Assembly (NCBI GenBank): GCA_003247275.1
Contig: QKAA01000027.1
Span: 1 to 9,123, forward strand
Direction: 5' to 3'
Source: a bacterium
GTDB taxonomy: Bacteria; Patescibacteriota; Microgenomatia; UBA1400; RBG-16-45-19
Length of the DNA stretch: 9,123 bases
Shown here: piece after piece, positions 1-6,198 of the stretch
Layout of the letters: every line of letters starts with the position of its first letter
How positions within the stretch are numbered: the first letter of the stretch is position 1
Position numbers and translations under genes: made by a program
Notes under the pieces: generated by a model
Seen by the model: only the letters and a program-made list of their open reading frames with translations
What the model was told of the DNA's origin: nothing
Database searches by the model: none

Positions 1-204
1 GGTCGTTATGGAAATGAAACCAACACGGTCAGAAATCTCCAAGTAGTTAAATTCGATCAACAAAATAATCAAGTATGGCTAAGTGGACCAATCCCCGGTG
101 CCAATCAAGGCTTAGTTGCCATCAATGTTATTAAAGAGGCAAAATTTGAAGGTTTGCTTCAAGATGAGAAGGGTGATGATGCAGCTCAAACTGCAACAGA
201 ATAA
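1..204 (+). CDS. rplC: Ribosomal protein L3, C-terminal part (gene starts before the window)
   Basis: The frame is open from base 1 to a TAA at 202-204 and gives the last 67 residues of large-subunit protein L3. The recognisable C-terminal L3 pattern is present: GRYGNETNTVRNLQVVKFD, then SGPIPGANQGLVAINVIKEA. This corresponds to the family's 'GxxGN..VTV.NL.VV.VD...LL.KGAVPG' block. L3 is an early-assembling 23S rRNA binder reaching towards the peptidyl transferase centre. After the conserved core there is an acidic tail (DEKGDDAAQTATE), which would be surface-exposed. Its place before rplD is the standard S10-operon position, so rpsJ is probably just upstream, outside the window. The N-terminal beta barrel and the start codon cannot be seen. 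Confidence 0.95.
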   Translation, partial: GRYGNETNTVRNLQVVKFDQQNNQVWLSGPIPGANQGLVAINVIKEAKFEGLLQDEKGDDAAQTATE

Positions 205-209
205 TCACA

Positions 210-902
210 ATGAAAACGACTCTCGATGTATACGATCTTAACGGCAAAGTAACTTCCAAAGTTGATGTCCCATCTCAATTAACAGTTGACGTGGATCCAA
301 ACCTCATTGCTCTTGCTGTTCGCGTCTATTTAGCTAATCAACGTCAATCTACCAGTAAAGCCAAATCCAGAGGTGAAATTAACAAAACCACCCACAAGAT
401 TTGGAAGCAAAAAGGTACTGGTCGGGCTCGCCATGGTAACAAAGCCGCTCCAATTTTCGTTGGTGGAGGTGTTGCTCATGGACCCACCGGAGAAGAAAAC
501 TATACTCTCAAGCTCAACAAAAAAATGAGAAAAAAAGCTATTCTTTCTGCTTTCTCTCAAGCTATTGCCGATAAAAAGATCATGGTAGTTTCAGGTCTTG
601 AATCAATGAAATCTACCACTAAAGACGCTGTTAGCTTAGAAAAAGCTCTAAAGATTGATGGTCAAAAAACAGTTTTACTCTTAGAACAACCTTTTGATAA
701 TGTCATCCGAGCCACCAGTAATCGAGAAAACATCCAAGTTTCTCAAGCTCAAAGAACCAACGTCTACGAACTCGTTTCAGCTGATAAAATCATCATTCAT
801 CAACCGGCTGTCAATGTTTTTGCTTCCACGTTTGCTCAAGTAAAAGTAGTTGAAGAAAAACCAGTTAAAAAAGCTCCAAAAAAAGCAAGCTTAAAAGGCT
901 AA
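210..902 (+). CDS. rplD: Ribosomal protein L4
   Basis: Encodes 230 residues of L4, which binds 23S rRNA and sends a loop to the constriction of the nascent-peptide exit tunnel. The tunnel-loop region is clear: WKQKGTGRARHG at residues 65-76, followed by PIFVGGGVAHGPTG at 81-94 and KLNKKMRKKA at 101-110. The 'GGGVAHGP' form differs from the proteobacterial sequence and resembles Candidate Phyla Radiation L4 proteins (from memory). The protein is somewhat longer than the usual 200-210 residues because of a Lys/Pro/Ala-rich tail at about 214-230 (KPVKKAPKKASLKG). The start is 5 bases after the rplC stop; no Shine-Dalgarno motif lies before it. In E. coli, L4 also represses its own operon through the leader, which is not in this window, so that cannot be judged here. 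Confidence 0.97.
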   Translation: MKTTLDVYDLNGKVTSKVDVPSQLTVDVDPNLIALAVRVYLANQRQSTSKAKSRGEINKTTHKIWKQKGTGRARHGNKAAPIFVGGGVAHGPTGEENYTLKLNKKMRKKAILSAFSQAIADKKIMVVSGLESMKSTTKDAVSLEKALKIDGQKTVLLLEQPFDNVIRATSNRENIQVSQAQRTNVYELVSADKIIIHQPAVNVFASTFAQVKVVEEKPVKKAPKKASLKG

Positions 903-908
903 ATCTCT

Positions 909-1202
909 ATGAACTTAAACACAGTTATTAAACGCCCCATCATTACTGAAAAAAGTTTATCCATCACCAAGGATAACAACTATACTTTCGAGGTTGCCAA
1001 AGAAGCTACTAAGAATCAAATCAAAGCCGCGGTCAAGCAAGTGTTTGCTGTTGATGCCGTCGCTGTCAGAACCATCACTAAACAATCTGTTTCAAAATCT
1101 TCAGGTCGACGTCGACTTCCATCAAAAACTGCTGCAACCAAGAAGGCCATCGTCCAAATTAAAGAAGGACAATCAATAAAAGTATTTGAGACTAAAGGAT
1201 AA
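909..1202 (+). CDS. rplW: Ribosomal protein L23
   Basis: Encodes 97 residues of L23, a protein at the exit of the peptide tunnel that in bacteria docks trigger factor and helps contact SRP and the translocon. The family's opening is evident (VIKRPIITEKSL, residues 6-17), followed by YTFEVAKEATKNQIKAAVKQVF, which is the 'Y.F.V...A.K..IK.AVe..F' signature. The C-terminal part (KKAIVQIKEGQSIKVFE) is also typical. Length is normal for bacterial L23. It starts 6 bases after rplD; a weak AAAAGG at 893-898, inside the last rplD codons, lies 10 bases before the ATG. An overlapping frame inside this gene is a shadow and is not annotated. Confidence 0.96.
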   Translation: MNLNTVIKRPIITEKSLSITKDNNYTFEVAKEATKNQIKAAVKQVFAVDAVAVRTITKQSVSKSSGRRRLPSKTAATKKAIVQIKEGQSIKVFETKG

Positions 1203-1204
1203 GT

Positions 1205-2041
1205 ATGGCGATTAAACGATTAAGACCAACAACTGCCGGCAGACGTCAAGCTAACAGACTTGTTCACGACACCCTGACAGCCAAAAAACCACTAAAATCT
1301 TTAACCAAAGCCAAGAAGAAAATTACTGGTCGAAATAATACTGGCAAAATCACTATTCGACATCGAGGTGGAGCTCACAAGCGCAAACTTCGTGTCATCG
1401 ATTTCAAACGAGATAAACGTAATATTTTAGGTAAAGTGGTCTCCATCGAATACGATCCAAATCGCACAGCCAACATTGCCCTCATTAATTACGCTGATGG
1501 TGAAAAGCGCTACATTTTAGCTCCTGATGCTTTACATGTTGGTGATGCTATTATGGCCTCCGATTCAGCCGATCTTGAACCAGGCAATGCCCTACCTCTC
1601 AAAAACATTCCCGTTGGCACCGCCATTCATAATCTTGAAATTGCCCCCGGTAAAGGTGCTCGTTTAGTCAGAAGCGCCGGTACCGCTGCTCTGATTCAAA
1701 GCAAAGAAGAAAAATTCGCAAATGTCTTGCTTCCCAGTAAAGAAATTAGGCTGATTTCTCTTGACGCATATGCTACTATTGGTCAGGTCAGCAACCAGGA
1801 ATGGAAAGAAGTTCGGCTTGGAAAAGCAGGAAGTACTCGCCATCGTGGTCGCAGACCAGAAGTTCGTGGTGTTGCAATGCATCCTGATGCTCATCCACAT
1901 GGCGGCGGCGAAGGTCGTTCCGGCATTGGTATGAAAGCACCAAAAACACCATGGGGCAAAAAGACTCTTGGCAAGAAGACTCGCGGCAAACACCGTTATT
2001 CAAATAAATATATAGTCAAAGATAGACGCCAAAAGAAATAA
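1205..2041 (+). CDS. rplB: Ribosomal protein L2
   Basis: Encodes 278 residues, the normal length for L2, a primary 23S rRNA binder needed for subunit association and peptidyl transfer. The N-terminal RNA-binding part shows NNTGKITIRHRGGAHKRKLR (residues 44-63). The C-terminal part shows RHRGRRPEVRGVAMHPDAHP and then HGGGEGR, with TPWGKKTLGKKTRG further on. The essential-region histidine is kept (H230, matching E. coli H229), but the residue before it is Ala229 rather than the usual Asp. The neighbouring residues also differ from the common 'MNPVDHPHGGG': here it is MHPDAHPHGGG. A Shine-Dalgarno motif AAAGGA at 1194-1199 overlaps the end of rplW, 5 bases before the ATG. Confidence 0.98.
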   Translation: MAIKRLRPTTAGRRQANRLVHDTLTAKKPLKSLTKAKKKITGRNNTGKITIRHRGGAHKRKLRVIDFKRDKRNILGKVVSIEYDPNRTANIALINYADGEKRYILAPDALHVGDAIMASDSADLEPGNALPLKNIPVGTAIHNLEIAPGKGARLVRSAGTAALIQSKEEKFANVLLPSKEIRLISLDAYATIGQVSNQEWKEVRLGKAGSTRHRGRRPEVRGVAMHPDAHPHGGGEGRSGIGMKAPKTPWGKKTLGKKTRGKHRYSNKYIVKDRRQKK

Positions 2042-2056
2042 AGGATTAAAGAAATT

Positions 2057-2341
2057 ATGTCTAGAAGTGCAAAAAAAGGACCATACATCGACGAAAAGCT
2101 ACTTGCTAAAGTTACCAAACAAAAGCAAGGCGGCGGTAAAGCTCCAATTAAAACCTGGGCTCGTGCCAGTCAAATCCCTCCAGAATTTGTAGGTCATACT
2201 TTTCTTGTCCACAATGGCAAAATCTTTAAAGAAGTCTATGTTTCTGAAGCTATGGTCGGCCATCGACTCGGTGAATTTTCACCCACCCGCACCTTCCGAG
2301 GTCATGGCAACATGGTTAAACGTATTTTAAGTAAGACATAA
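2057..2341 (+). CDS. rpsS: Ribosomal protein S19
   Basis: Encodes 94 residues of S19, a protein of the 30S head that lies with S13 near the A-site tRNA and the B1 bridge. The family pattern is complete: [12 protein letters not shown] at the start, [19 protein letters not shown] in the middle, and [19 protein letters not shown] followed by RGH near the end. Length matches bacterial S19 (about 90-95). An AAAGGA motif overlaps the rplB stop at 2040-2045 and stands 11 bases before the ATG, a slightly long but usable spacing. The order rplB-rpsS-rplV is the standard S10-operon order. Confidence 0.97.
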   Translation: MSRSAKKGPYIDEKLLAKVTKQKQGGGKAPIKTWARASQIPPEFVGHTFLVHNGKIFKEVYVSEAMVGHRLGEFSPTRTFRGHGNMVKRILSKT

Positions 2342-2348
2342 AAGAGAT
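2338..2348 (+). promoter_or_regulatory. Purine-rich translation-start string before rplV (ATAAAAGAGAT)
   Basis: This 11-base string overlaps the rpsS stop. Its AGAG ends 9 bases before the ATG at 2356 but directly abuts the ATG at 2347, which argues for the later start. The identical string occurs before rplN at 4316-4326 with a 7-base spacing. It pairs only weakly with the usual anti-Shine-Dalgarno sequence. Confidence 0.4.
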
Positions 2349-2355
2349 GCCCAAT

Positions 2356-2745
2356 ATGAAAGTACAATCAAACGCCTATCAAAAATTTATTCACCAATCA
2401 CCTCGCAAGTTGAGATTGGTCGCTGACGCTATTCGTGGCATGAAAATCGCAGAAGCCTCCGATTTACTAAAATTCTCATCCAAACGAGCTTCAGATATTA
2501 TCTTAAAAACCCTCACTCAAGCCAAAGCTAACATCATCAACACCAACCCTGAAGTGAAGCCTGAAACAATCATCGTTAAAGAAATTATTATTGAGGAAGG
2601 CCCTCGCATCAAACGATGGCGCCCAGTTTCAAGAGGTATGGCCCACTCCATCATTAAGCGTACCAGTCATTTAAAAATGCAAGTTGAAGCCGAACTTAAT
2701 CAAGTAAAACCTGCAGCTGATACCAAGAAGAAAAAAGGAAAATAA
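2356..2745 (+). CDS. rplV: Ribosomal protein L22
   Basis: Encodes L22, whose long beta hairpin lines the exit tunnel beside L4. From ATG 2356 it is 129 residues; an in-frame ATG at 2347 would add MPN. I prefer 2356 because a purine motif ending at 2346 would then lie 9 bases upstream, whereas it would abut the 2347 codon directly. The same ATAAAAGAGAT string precedes rplN at a similar distance. Family features are SPRKLRLVADAIRGM near the N-terminus and the hairpin segment GPRIKRWRPVSRGMAHSII followed by KRTSHL. The 'SRGMAH' form replaces the common 'RARGRA' and fits Candidate Phyla Radiation sequences (from memory). The C-terminus ends in a lysine run (TKKKKGK) whose codons also make the rpsC ribosome binding site. 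Confidence 0.95.
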   Translation: MKVQSNAYQKFIHQSPRKLRLVADAIRGMKIAEASDLLKFSSKRASDIILKTLTQAKANIINTNPEVKPETIIVKEIIIEEGPRIKRWRPVSRGMAHSIIKRTSHLKMQVEAELNQVKPAADTKKKKGK

Positions 2746-2746
2746 T

Positions 2747-3403
2747 ATGGGACAGAAAGTTCATCCATTTGGCTTTAGACTTGGACCACTCAACACCTGG
2801 AAATCACGTTGGTTTGCCAGCAATCCATCACTCTACAAAAAACAAGCCATTGAAGATCATAGTTTAAGAGAATATCTTCATCAACGTCTTCGTCAAGCAG
2901 GCCTAACTCAAGTCATCATCGAAAGATCAATCAACACAGTCACCGTCATTGTTCACGTCTCAAGACCCGGTGTTGTCATTGGTCGAGGTGGAGCTAATCT
3001 TGAGCAATTGAAAAAAGATGTCATTAAGAAACTGAATTTAAAAGAAGACAGTAAGTCAACCAAAGTTGAAATTAAAGTTGAAGAAGAGAAAAATCCCGAC
3101 ATTCAAGCTCAACTCATTTTAAACAGACTCATGGATCAGTTAGAACATCGATATCCCCATCGTCGCGCTGTCAGCCAAGCTTTAGAAAAAGCTATTGCAG
3201 CTGGAGCAAAAGGTATTAAAATAATCCTTTCGGGAAGAATTAACGGTGCCGAAATCGGTCGAACTGAAAAGTTTACTCTCGGCTCCGTTCCCACCCAAAC
3301 TCTTCGTGCTGATATTGACTATGCTGAAAAACCAGCGTTGACAAAATCTGGTTATGTCGGCATTAAAGTCTATGTATATAAAGGTGAAAAACAAACAAGT
3401 TAA
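2747..3403 (+). CDS. rpsC: Ribosomal protein S3
   Basis: Encodes 218 residues of S3, located in the 30S head at the mRNA entry tunnel, where it contributes to helicase activity and contacts S14 and S10. It opens with the family hallmark [14 protein letters not shown] type II KH domain follows, with [11 protein letters not shown] at residues 72-82, its nucleic-acid-binding loop. The C-terminal S3 domain shows [15 protein letters not shown] and later [20 protein letters not shown]. Length is within the normal range (about 210-235). The ATG follows the rplV stop by 1 base, with AAAGGA at 2734-2739 giving a 7-base spacing; coupling to rplV translation is likely. Confidence 0.98.
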   Translation: MGQKVHPFGFRLGPLNTWKSRWFASNPSLYKKQAIEDHSLREYLHQRLRQAGLTQVIIERSINTVTVIVHVSRPGVVIGRGGANLEQLKKDVIKKLNLKEDSKSTKVEIKVEEEKNPDIQAQLILNRLMDQLEHRYPHRRAVSQALEKAIAAGAKGIKIILSGRINGAEIGRTEKFTLGSVPTQTLRADIDYAEKPALTKSGYVGIKVYVYKGEKQTS

Positions 3404-3405
3404 TT

Positions 3406-3813
3406 ATGTTACAACCAAAACGCAGAAAATACCGTAAAGATTTTAGAGGCTCACGCAAAGGCAAAGCCGGACGTGGTAATGAAGTCAACTTTGGCGAATT
3501 TGGCCTAAGAGCACTTTCTGCTGCTTGGTTAACTGCTCGTCAAATTGAAGCTGCTCGTAAAACCATTTCTCACGAAACCAAACGTGCCGGAAAATTATGG
3601 ATTCGCGCTTTCCCTGATAAACCAGTTACTCACAAGCCTGCTGGAGTCAAAATGGGTGGCGGTAAAGGTGACATCGAAGAATACGTCGCAGTCGTAAGAC
3701 CTGGGAAAATAATCTTTGAATTAGCTGGCCTCACCCCCGAAGCGGCTAGAGAAGCCTTCAGAAAAGCTGGACACAAATTACCTTTTAAAACGGTATTCGT
3801 AGAACGGGAATAA
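3406..3813 (+). CDS. rplP: Ribosomal protein L16
   Basis: Encodes 135 residues of L16, a late-assembling 50S protein that contacts A- and P-site tRNA and the central protuberance. The start [15 protein letters not shown] is the standard N-terminus. The core signatures are [14 protein letters not shown] (residues 41-54), [16 protein letters not shown] (63-78) and [20 protein letters not shown] (81-100). The position matching E. coli Arg81, the residue hydroxylated by RoxA/YcfD in E. coli, is Lys82 here, so that modification cannot occur. The start is 2 bases after rpsC and has no Shine-Dalgarno motif at a usable distance; the nearest purine motif is about 19 bases away. Confidence 0.97.
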   Translation: MLQPKRRKYRKDFRGSRKGKAGRGNEVNFGEFGLRALSAAWLTARQIEAARKTISHETKRAGKLWIRAFPDKPVTHKPAGVKMGGGKGDIEEYVAVVRPGKIIFELAGLTPEAAREAFRKAGHKLPFKTVFVERE

Positions 3814-3817
3814 ACCT

Positions 3818-4048
3818 ATGAAACGACAAGACTTAAACAAATTCCATCAACAATCAGTCGCAGAAATCGAACTAGAGATCAAGAAACTCGAAGCTCAATT
3901 AATTGATGCCAAAATGAAAACCGCTCTAGCTCAAGTCAAAAATGTCCGCCAATCAAAAATGATTCGTCATGACATTGCTCGATTAAAAACCATTATTCGA
4001 ATGAAACAATTAACTACGACCGTTGCTAAAAACGAGGAGAAATCATAA
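3818..4048 (+). CDS. rpmC: Ribosomal protein L29
   Basis: Encodes 76 residues of L29, a small helical-hairpin protein next to L23 at the tunnel exit. The sequence is largely two predicted helices: one around residues 12-40 (SVAEIELEIKKLEAQLID and on) and one around 44-66, containing RQSKMIRHDIARLKTIIRMK. The second matches the family's 'R.IRR.IARi.T' segment. It is slightly longer than the usual 60-70 residues, with a charged tail (NEEKS). The assignment rests on this pattern plus its position between rplP and rpsQ. Its TAA shares one base with the rpsQ start (TAATG). Only a weak GGGA motif (3806-3809) precedes its own ATG. Confidence 0.93.
   Translation: MKRQDLNKFHQQSVAEIELEIKKLEAQLIDAKMKTALAQVKNVRQSKMIRHDIARLKTIIRMKQLTTTVAKNEEKS
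4034..4039 (+). promoter_or_regulatory. Shine-Dalgarno site of rpsQ (GAGGAG), inside rpmC
   Basis: GAGGAG is encoded by the Glu-Glu pair near the end of L29 and stands 8 bases before the rpsQ ATG, whose first base is the last base of the rpmC TAA. Confidence 0.85.
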
Positions 4049-4302
4049 TGAAAACATTCGTCGGCAAAGTCACTTCTACTAAAATGATGAAATCAGCTAC
4101 AGTTACTGTTGGCCACACTTGGACCCATCCTAAATACAAAAAAACTGTTCAAAAATCCAAGAAATATATCGTAGATAACAATTTGAATGCTAACCTTGGC
4201 GACACTGTCGAGATTGCGGAAACCAAACCATTATCTAAACGCAAACACTTTGCAATTATTAAGATTGTTGAGACAGCAAAAATTATTAATGCTGCAGTCT
4301 AA
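4048..4302 (+). CDS. rpsQ: Ribosomal protein S17
   Basis: Encodes 84 residues of S17, an OB-fold protein that binds 16S rRNA early in assembly of the 30S body. Signatures are FVGKVTSTKMMKSATVTV at the N-terminus, HPKYKKTVQKSKKYIV in the middle, and GDTVEIAETKPLSKRKHF near the end. The usual 'HDE' after the lysine-rich strand is replaced by VDNN, a modest divergence. It overlaps rpmC by one base and has a strong GAGGAG motif at 4034-4039, 8 bases upstream, inside the last rpmC codons. This indicates coupled translation. In E. coli it is the last gene of the S10 operon; here the next gene follows after only 29 bases. Confidence 0.96.
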   Translation: MKTFVGKVTSTKMMKSATVTVGHTWTHPKYKKTVQKSKKYIVDNNLNANLGDTVEIAETKPLSKRKHFAIIKIVETAKIINAAV

Positions 4303-4315
4303 ACATCAGTAAGTT

Positions 4316-4326
4316 ATAAAAGAGAT
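4316..4326 (+). promoter_or_regulatory. Purine-rich translation-start string before rplN (ATAAAAGAGAT)
   Basis: It is the same 11 bases as at 2338-2348, here inside the 29-base spacer between rpsQ and rplN, with AGAG 7 bases from the rplN ATG. The TATAAA it overlaps resembles a -10 box, but no matching -35 element is found at the right distance. Confidence 0.4.
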
Positions 4327-4331
4327 TAACT

Positions 4332-4706
4332 ATGCTTCAATTACGCTCAGTCTTAAACCCAGCCGATAACTCGGGTGCCAAAAAACTTCGACTTATCATG
4401 ATCCATGGTGGTTCAAAGGTGAAAGTTGGTTCAATCGGTGACATCATTACCGCTTCCGTAGTTCAAGCTCAACCTCATGGTCAAGTTAAAGCCGGAGAGG
4501 TAGTTAAAGCAGTTATTGTCAGAACCAAAAAAGAAATTCGTCGACCTGACGGTAGCTATATCCGTTTTGACGACAACGCTGCAGTCATTATCGACAATAT
4601 TAAAAATAAAAACCCTCGAGGCACTCGCATTTTTGGCCCCATCGCTCGTGAAGTTAAAGATGCAGGCTTTGCCAAAATTGCTTCATTAGCTCCGGAGGTA
4701 CTCTAA
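4332..4706 (+). CDS. rplN: Ribosomal protein L14
   Basis: Encodes 124 residues of L14, a beta-barrel protein at the subunit interface that forms bridges B5 and B8 with 16S rRNA. It is close to the family consensus throughout: [20 protein letters not shown] (residues 8-27), then [20 protein letters not shown] (60-79), and the C-terminal [14 protein letters not shown] and IASLAPEVL. Length is almost the same as in E. coli. It follows rpsQ after the longest gap in the window (29 bases). The purine-rich string before it (4316-4326) is also found before rplV. In E. coli the spc operon starts here with its own promoter; I see no convincing promoter in this gap. Confidence 0.98.
   Translation: MLQLRSVLNPADNSGAKKLRLIMIHGGSKVKVGSIGDIITASVVQAQPHGQVKAGEVVKAVIVRTKKEIRRPDGSYIRFDDNAAVIIDNIKNKNPRGTRIFGPIAREVKDAGFAKIASLAPEVL
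4694..4698 (+). promoter_or_regulatory. Shine-Dalgarno site of rplX (GGAGG), inside rplN
   Basis: GGAGG lies in the codons for the Pro-Glu-Val end of L14, 9 bases before the rplX ATG. The stop of rplN and the start of rplX are separated by a single base, so ribosomes finishing rplN would be placed to reinitiate. Confidence 0.85.
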
Positions 4707-4707
4707 A

Positions 4708-5022
4708 ATGAAATTAAAATTAAATGATACCGTTATTGTCATTACTGGCAAAGATAAAGGTAAAACCGGCAAAATCACCAAAGTTATCCCTACCGATAAT
4801 AAAGTTATTGTCGCTGGTGTTAACAAATACAAACGTCACATGAAGCGTCGTGATGCTAATACTCCAGGTGGAATTGTCGAAATTGAACGACCCATTCTTG
4901 CTTCCAAAGTCATGTTAATGGTTGATAAAACTCCAACTCGCATTGGTTATTCGGTCAGCAAAACTGGTGAAAAAACTCGAATTGCCAAAAAAACAAATAG
5001 TCCAATCAGTAAGGCAAAATAA
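4708..5022 (+). CDS. rplX: Ribosomal protein L24
   Basis: Encodes 104 residues of L24, an assembly-initiating 23S rRNA binder located near the tunnel exit. A KOW motif is visible near the N-terminus (NDTVIVITGKDKGKTGKITK, residues 6-25), followed by VNKYKRHMKRR and the GGIVEIERPILASKVMLM segment typical of bacterial L24. Length is normal. The ATG comes 1 base after the rplN stop. A strong GGAGG at 4694-4698, 9 bases upstream, is formed by the codons for the last Pro-Glu-Val residues of L14. That arrangement suggests translation is coupled to rplN. Confidence 0.97.
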   Translation: MKLKLNDTVIVITGKDKGKTGKITKVIPTDNKVIVAGVNKYKRHMKRRDANTPGGIVEIERPILASKVMLMVDKTPTRIGYSVSKTGEKTRIAKKTNSPISKAK

Positions 5023-5027
5023 CCAAT

Positions 5028-5573
5028 ATGAACCGTTTACGTCAAAGATACATCGACACCATCATTCCAGCTCTTCAAAAAGAACTTAAATTAGACAACC
5101 CTTTAAGTGTGCCTAAAATTGAGAAAATTGTTGTTAACGTCGGTATTACCGAAGATCAACATCAATCTGAAGCCTTAAAAAGCATGGCTGATCAATTAAA
5201 ACAAATCACTGGTCAACAGCCAAAAGTCTGTGCCGCCAGAAAAAGTATTGCTGGCTTCCACTTACGCGCTGGTGATCCCATCGGCCTTAAAGTCACCCTA
5301 AGAGGTGAGCGCATGTATCAATTCTTAGACAAAGTCATTTCCATTGTTCTTCCCCGAGTTAAAGATTTTCAAGGAGTTTCTACCAAAGCCTTTGACGGTC
5401 GAGGTGGCTACAGTCTCGGTTTAGAAGAACAGATAGTTTTTCCTGAGATAAACTATGATAAAATCGACCGGGTCAGAGGAATGCAAATCGTTATTGCTAC
5501 AACCGCGCCAAGCGCAGAAGTAACAAGAAAATTACTGACTCACATTGGTTTACCCTTCAAGAAAGAAGAGTAA
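5028..5573 (+). CDS. rplE: Ribosomal protein L5
   Basis: Encodes 181 residues of L5, which binds 5S rRNA with L18 in the central protuberance and contacts P-site tRNA and S13. Family segments are VPKIEKIVVNVGI (residues 28-40), GQQPKVCAARKSIAGFHLR (about 61-80) and GLKVTLRGERMYQFLDKVIS. The C-terminal half has FDGRGGYSLGLEEQIVFPEI. Length matches bacterial L5 (about 180). The start lies 5 bases after rplX and only a weak AAGG (5011-5014) is present, 13 bases away. In E. coli the S8 repressor site lies at the rplX/rplE junction; the 5-base gap here leaves little room, and I could not recognise such a structure. Confidence 0.98.
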   Translation: MNRLRQRYIDTIIPALQKELKLDNPLSVPKIEKIVVNVGITEDQHQSEALKSMADQLKQITGQQPKVCAARKSIAGFHLRAGDPIGLKVTLRGERMYQFLDKVISIVLPRVKDFQGVSTKAFDGRGGYSLGLEEQIVFPEINYDKIDRVRGMQIVIATTAPSAEVTRKLLTHIGLPFKKEE

Positions 5574-5581
5574 GCAAAAAC

Positions 5582-5589
5582 AAAAGGAA
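5582..5589 (+). promoter_or_regulatory. Shine-Dalgarno site of rpsN (AAAAGGAA)
   Basis: This motif sits in the 21-base spacer after rplE; its AGGA core is 6 bases before the rpsN ATG. Unlike most good sites here it lies between genes rather than inside the preceding one. Confidence 0.75.
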
Positions 5590-5594
5590 TAAAT

Positions 5595-5780
5595 ATGGCT
5601 CGAACATCGCAAATTGAAAAAACCAAGAGAAAACCGAAATTCTCGACCAGAAAAGTAAATCGGTGCCAACTTTGTGGCCGCCGACATGCTTACATCGGTT
5701 TCTTTGGTCTTTGCAGAATTTGCTTCAGAGACATGGCCCACAAAGGTGAATTACCTGGAGTTGTTAAATCTAATAACTAA
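5595..5780 (+). CDS. rpsN: Ribosomal protein S14, short zinc-binding type
   Basis: Encodes 61 residues of S14, a 30S head protein that packs against S3 and S10. It is the short, zinc-binding form: two CxxC pairs are present at C24/C27 and C40/C43, enough to coordinate one zinc ion. The segment between them ([12 protein letters not shown]) and the following [16 protein letters not shown] are characteristic of this form. The zinc-free form found in many Proteobacteria is about 100 residues and lacks these cysteines. AAAAGGAA at 5582-5589 provides a good ribosome binding site, 6 bases from the ATG. The gap before it (21 bases) is one of the larger ones here. Confidence 0.98.
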   Translation: MARTSQIEKTKRKPKFSTRKVNRCQLCGRRHAYIGFFGLCRICFRDMAHKGELPGVVKSNN

Positions 5781-5788
5781 TCATTAGT
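5776..5788 (+). repeat. Small 13-base palindrome at the rpsN stop codon
   Basis: ACTAAT, one C, then ATTAGT: two 6-base arms around a single central base, covering the end of rpsN and the first bases of the rpsN-rpsH spacer. The loop is too small for an RNA hairpin with all pairs formed and there is no U tract, so it is not a terminator. It may be chance in AT-rich DNA. Confidence 0.3.
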
Positions 5789-5802
5789 AAAGAAAAATAT
5801 TT

Positions 5803-6192
5803 ATGACCGACCCAATCGCCGACCTACTTACTAGAATTCGAAATGGCTTAGCCGCTAAACGCAACGAAGTTCTTATCCCTCTTTCTAAACAAAAAGAGGA
5901 AATTTGCAATCTTCTTGTCAAAGAAGGTTATCTCGAATCTGTTGAGGTGGTCAAACAAGAACCTCAATCACAACTAAAAGTTGTCTTAAAATATGTCGGC
6001 AAGAACCCGGCCATAAGTAAATTACAACGAATTTCAAAACCAGGAAGAAGAGTCTACACCCCAGTTGATGGCATTAAGACTGTTTTGTCCGGCTACGGAG
6101 TTCGCGTTATTACAACCAATAAAGGTGTCATGACCGACAAAGAAGCCAAGAAACAAAATCTTGGTGGTGAAGTAATTTGTAAAGTCTGGTAA
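5803..6192 (+). CDS. rpsH: Ribosomal protein S8
   Basis: Encodes 129 residues of S8, a primary 16S rRNA binder of the central domain and, in E. coli, the translational repressor of the spc operon. The start MTDPIADLLTRIRNG is diagnostic, and the C-terminal rRNA-binding signature GVRVITTNKGVMTDKEAKK is followed by NLGGEVICKVW. Length is normal for bacterial S8. It begins 22 bases after rpsN; that spacer has no Shine-Dalgarno motif, only AAAGAAAA. Whether this S8 regulates its own operon cannot be decided here, since no recognisable copy of its rRNA target was seen in the message. Confidence 0.97.
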   Translation: MTDPIADLLTRIRNGLAAKRNEVLIPLSKQKEEICNLLVKEGYLESVEVVKQEPQSQLKVVLKYVGKNPAISKLQRISKPGRRVYTPVDGIKTVLSGYGVRVITTNKGVMTDKEAKKQNLGGEVICKVW

Positions 6193-6198
6193 TTAAAT

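Noticed and set aside
994..1179. A 61-codon frame inside rplW on the + strand
   Set aside because: It lies fully inside the conserved L23 gene in another frame, resembles no known protein and breaks the operon spacing pattern.
1664..2003. Open frames on the - strand opposite rplB
   Set aside because: They lie entirely antisense to a strongly conserved L2 gene, have no recognisable protein family pattern and no ribosome binding site; they are by-products of codon bias.
4303..4331. Possible spc promoter in the rpsQ-rplN gap, with TATAAA as a -10 box
   Set aside because: No TTGACA-like box occurs 16-18 bases upstream (the region reads CTGCAG), and the same string before rplV suggests a translational role instead.
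4990..5060. S8 repressor-binding site at the rplX/rplE junction, as in E. coli
   Set aside because: The junction is only 5 bases and I could not find a helix resembling the S8 target of 16S rRNA; an RNA-structure search would be needed to exclude it fully.
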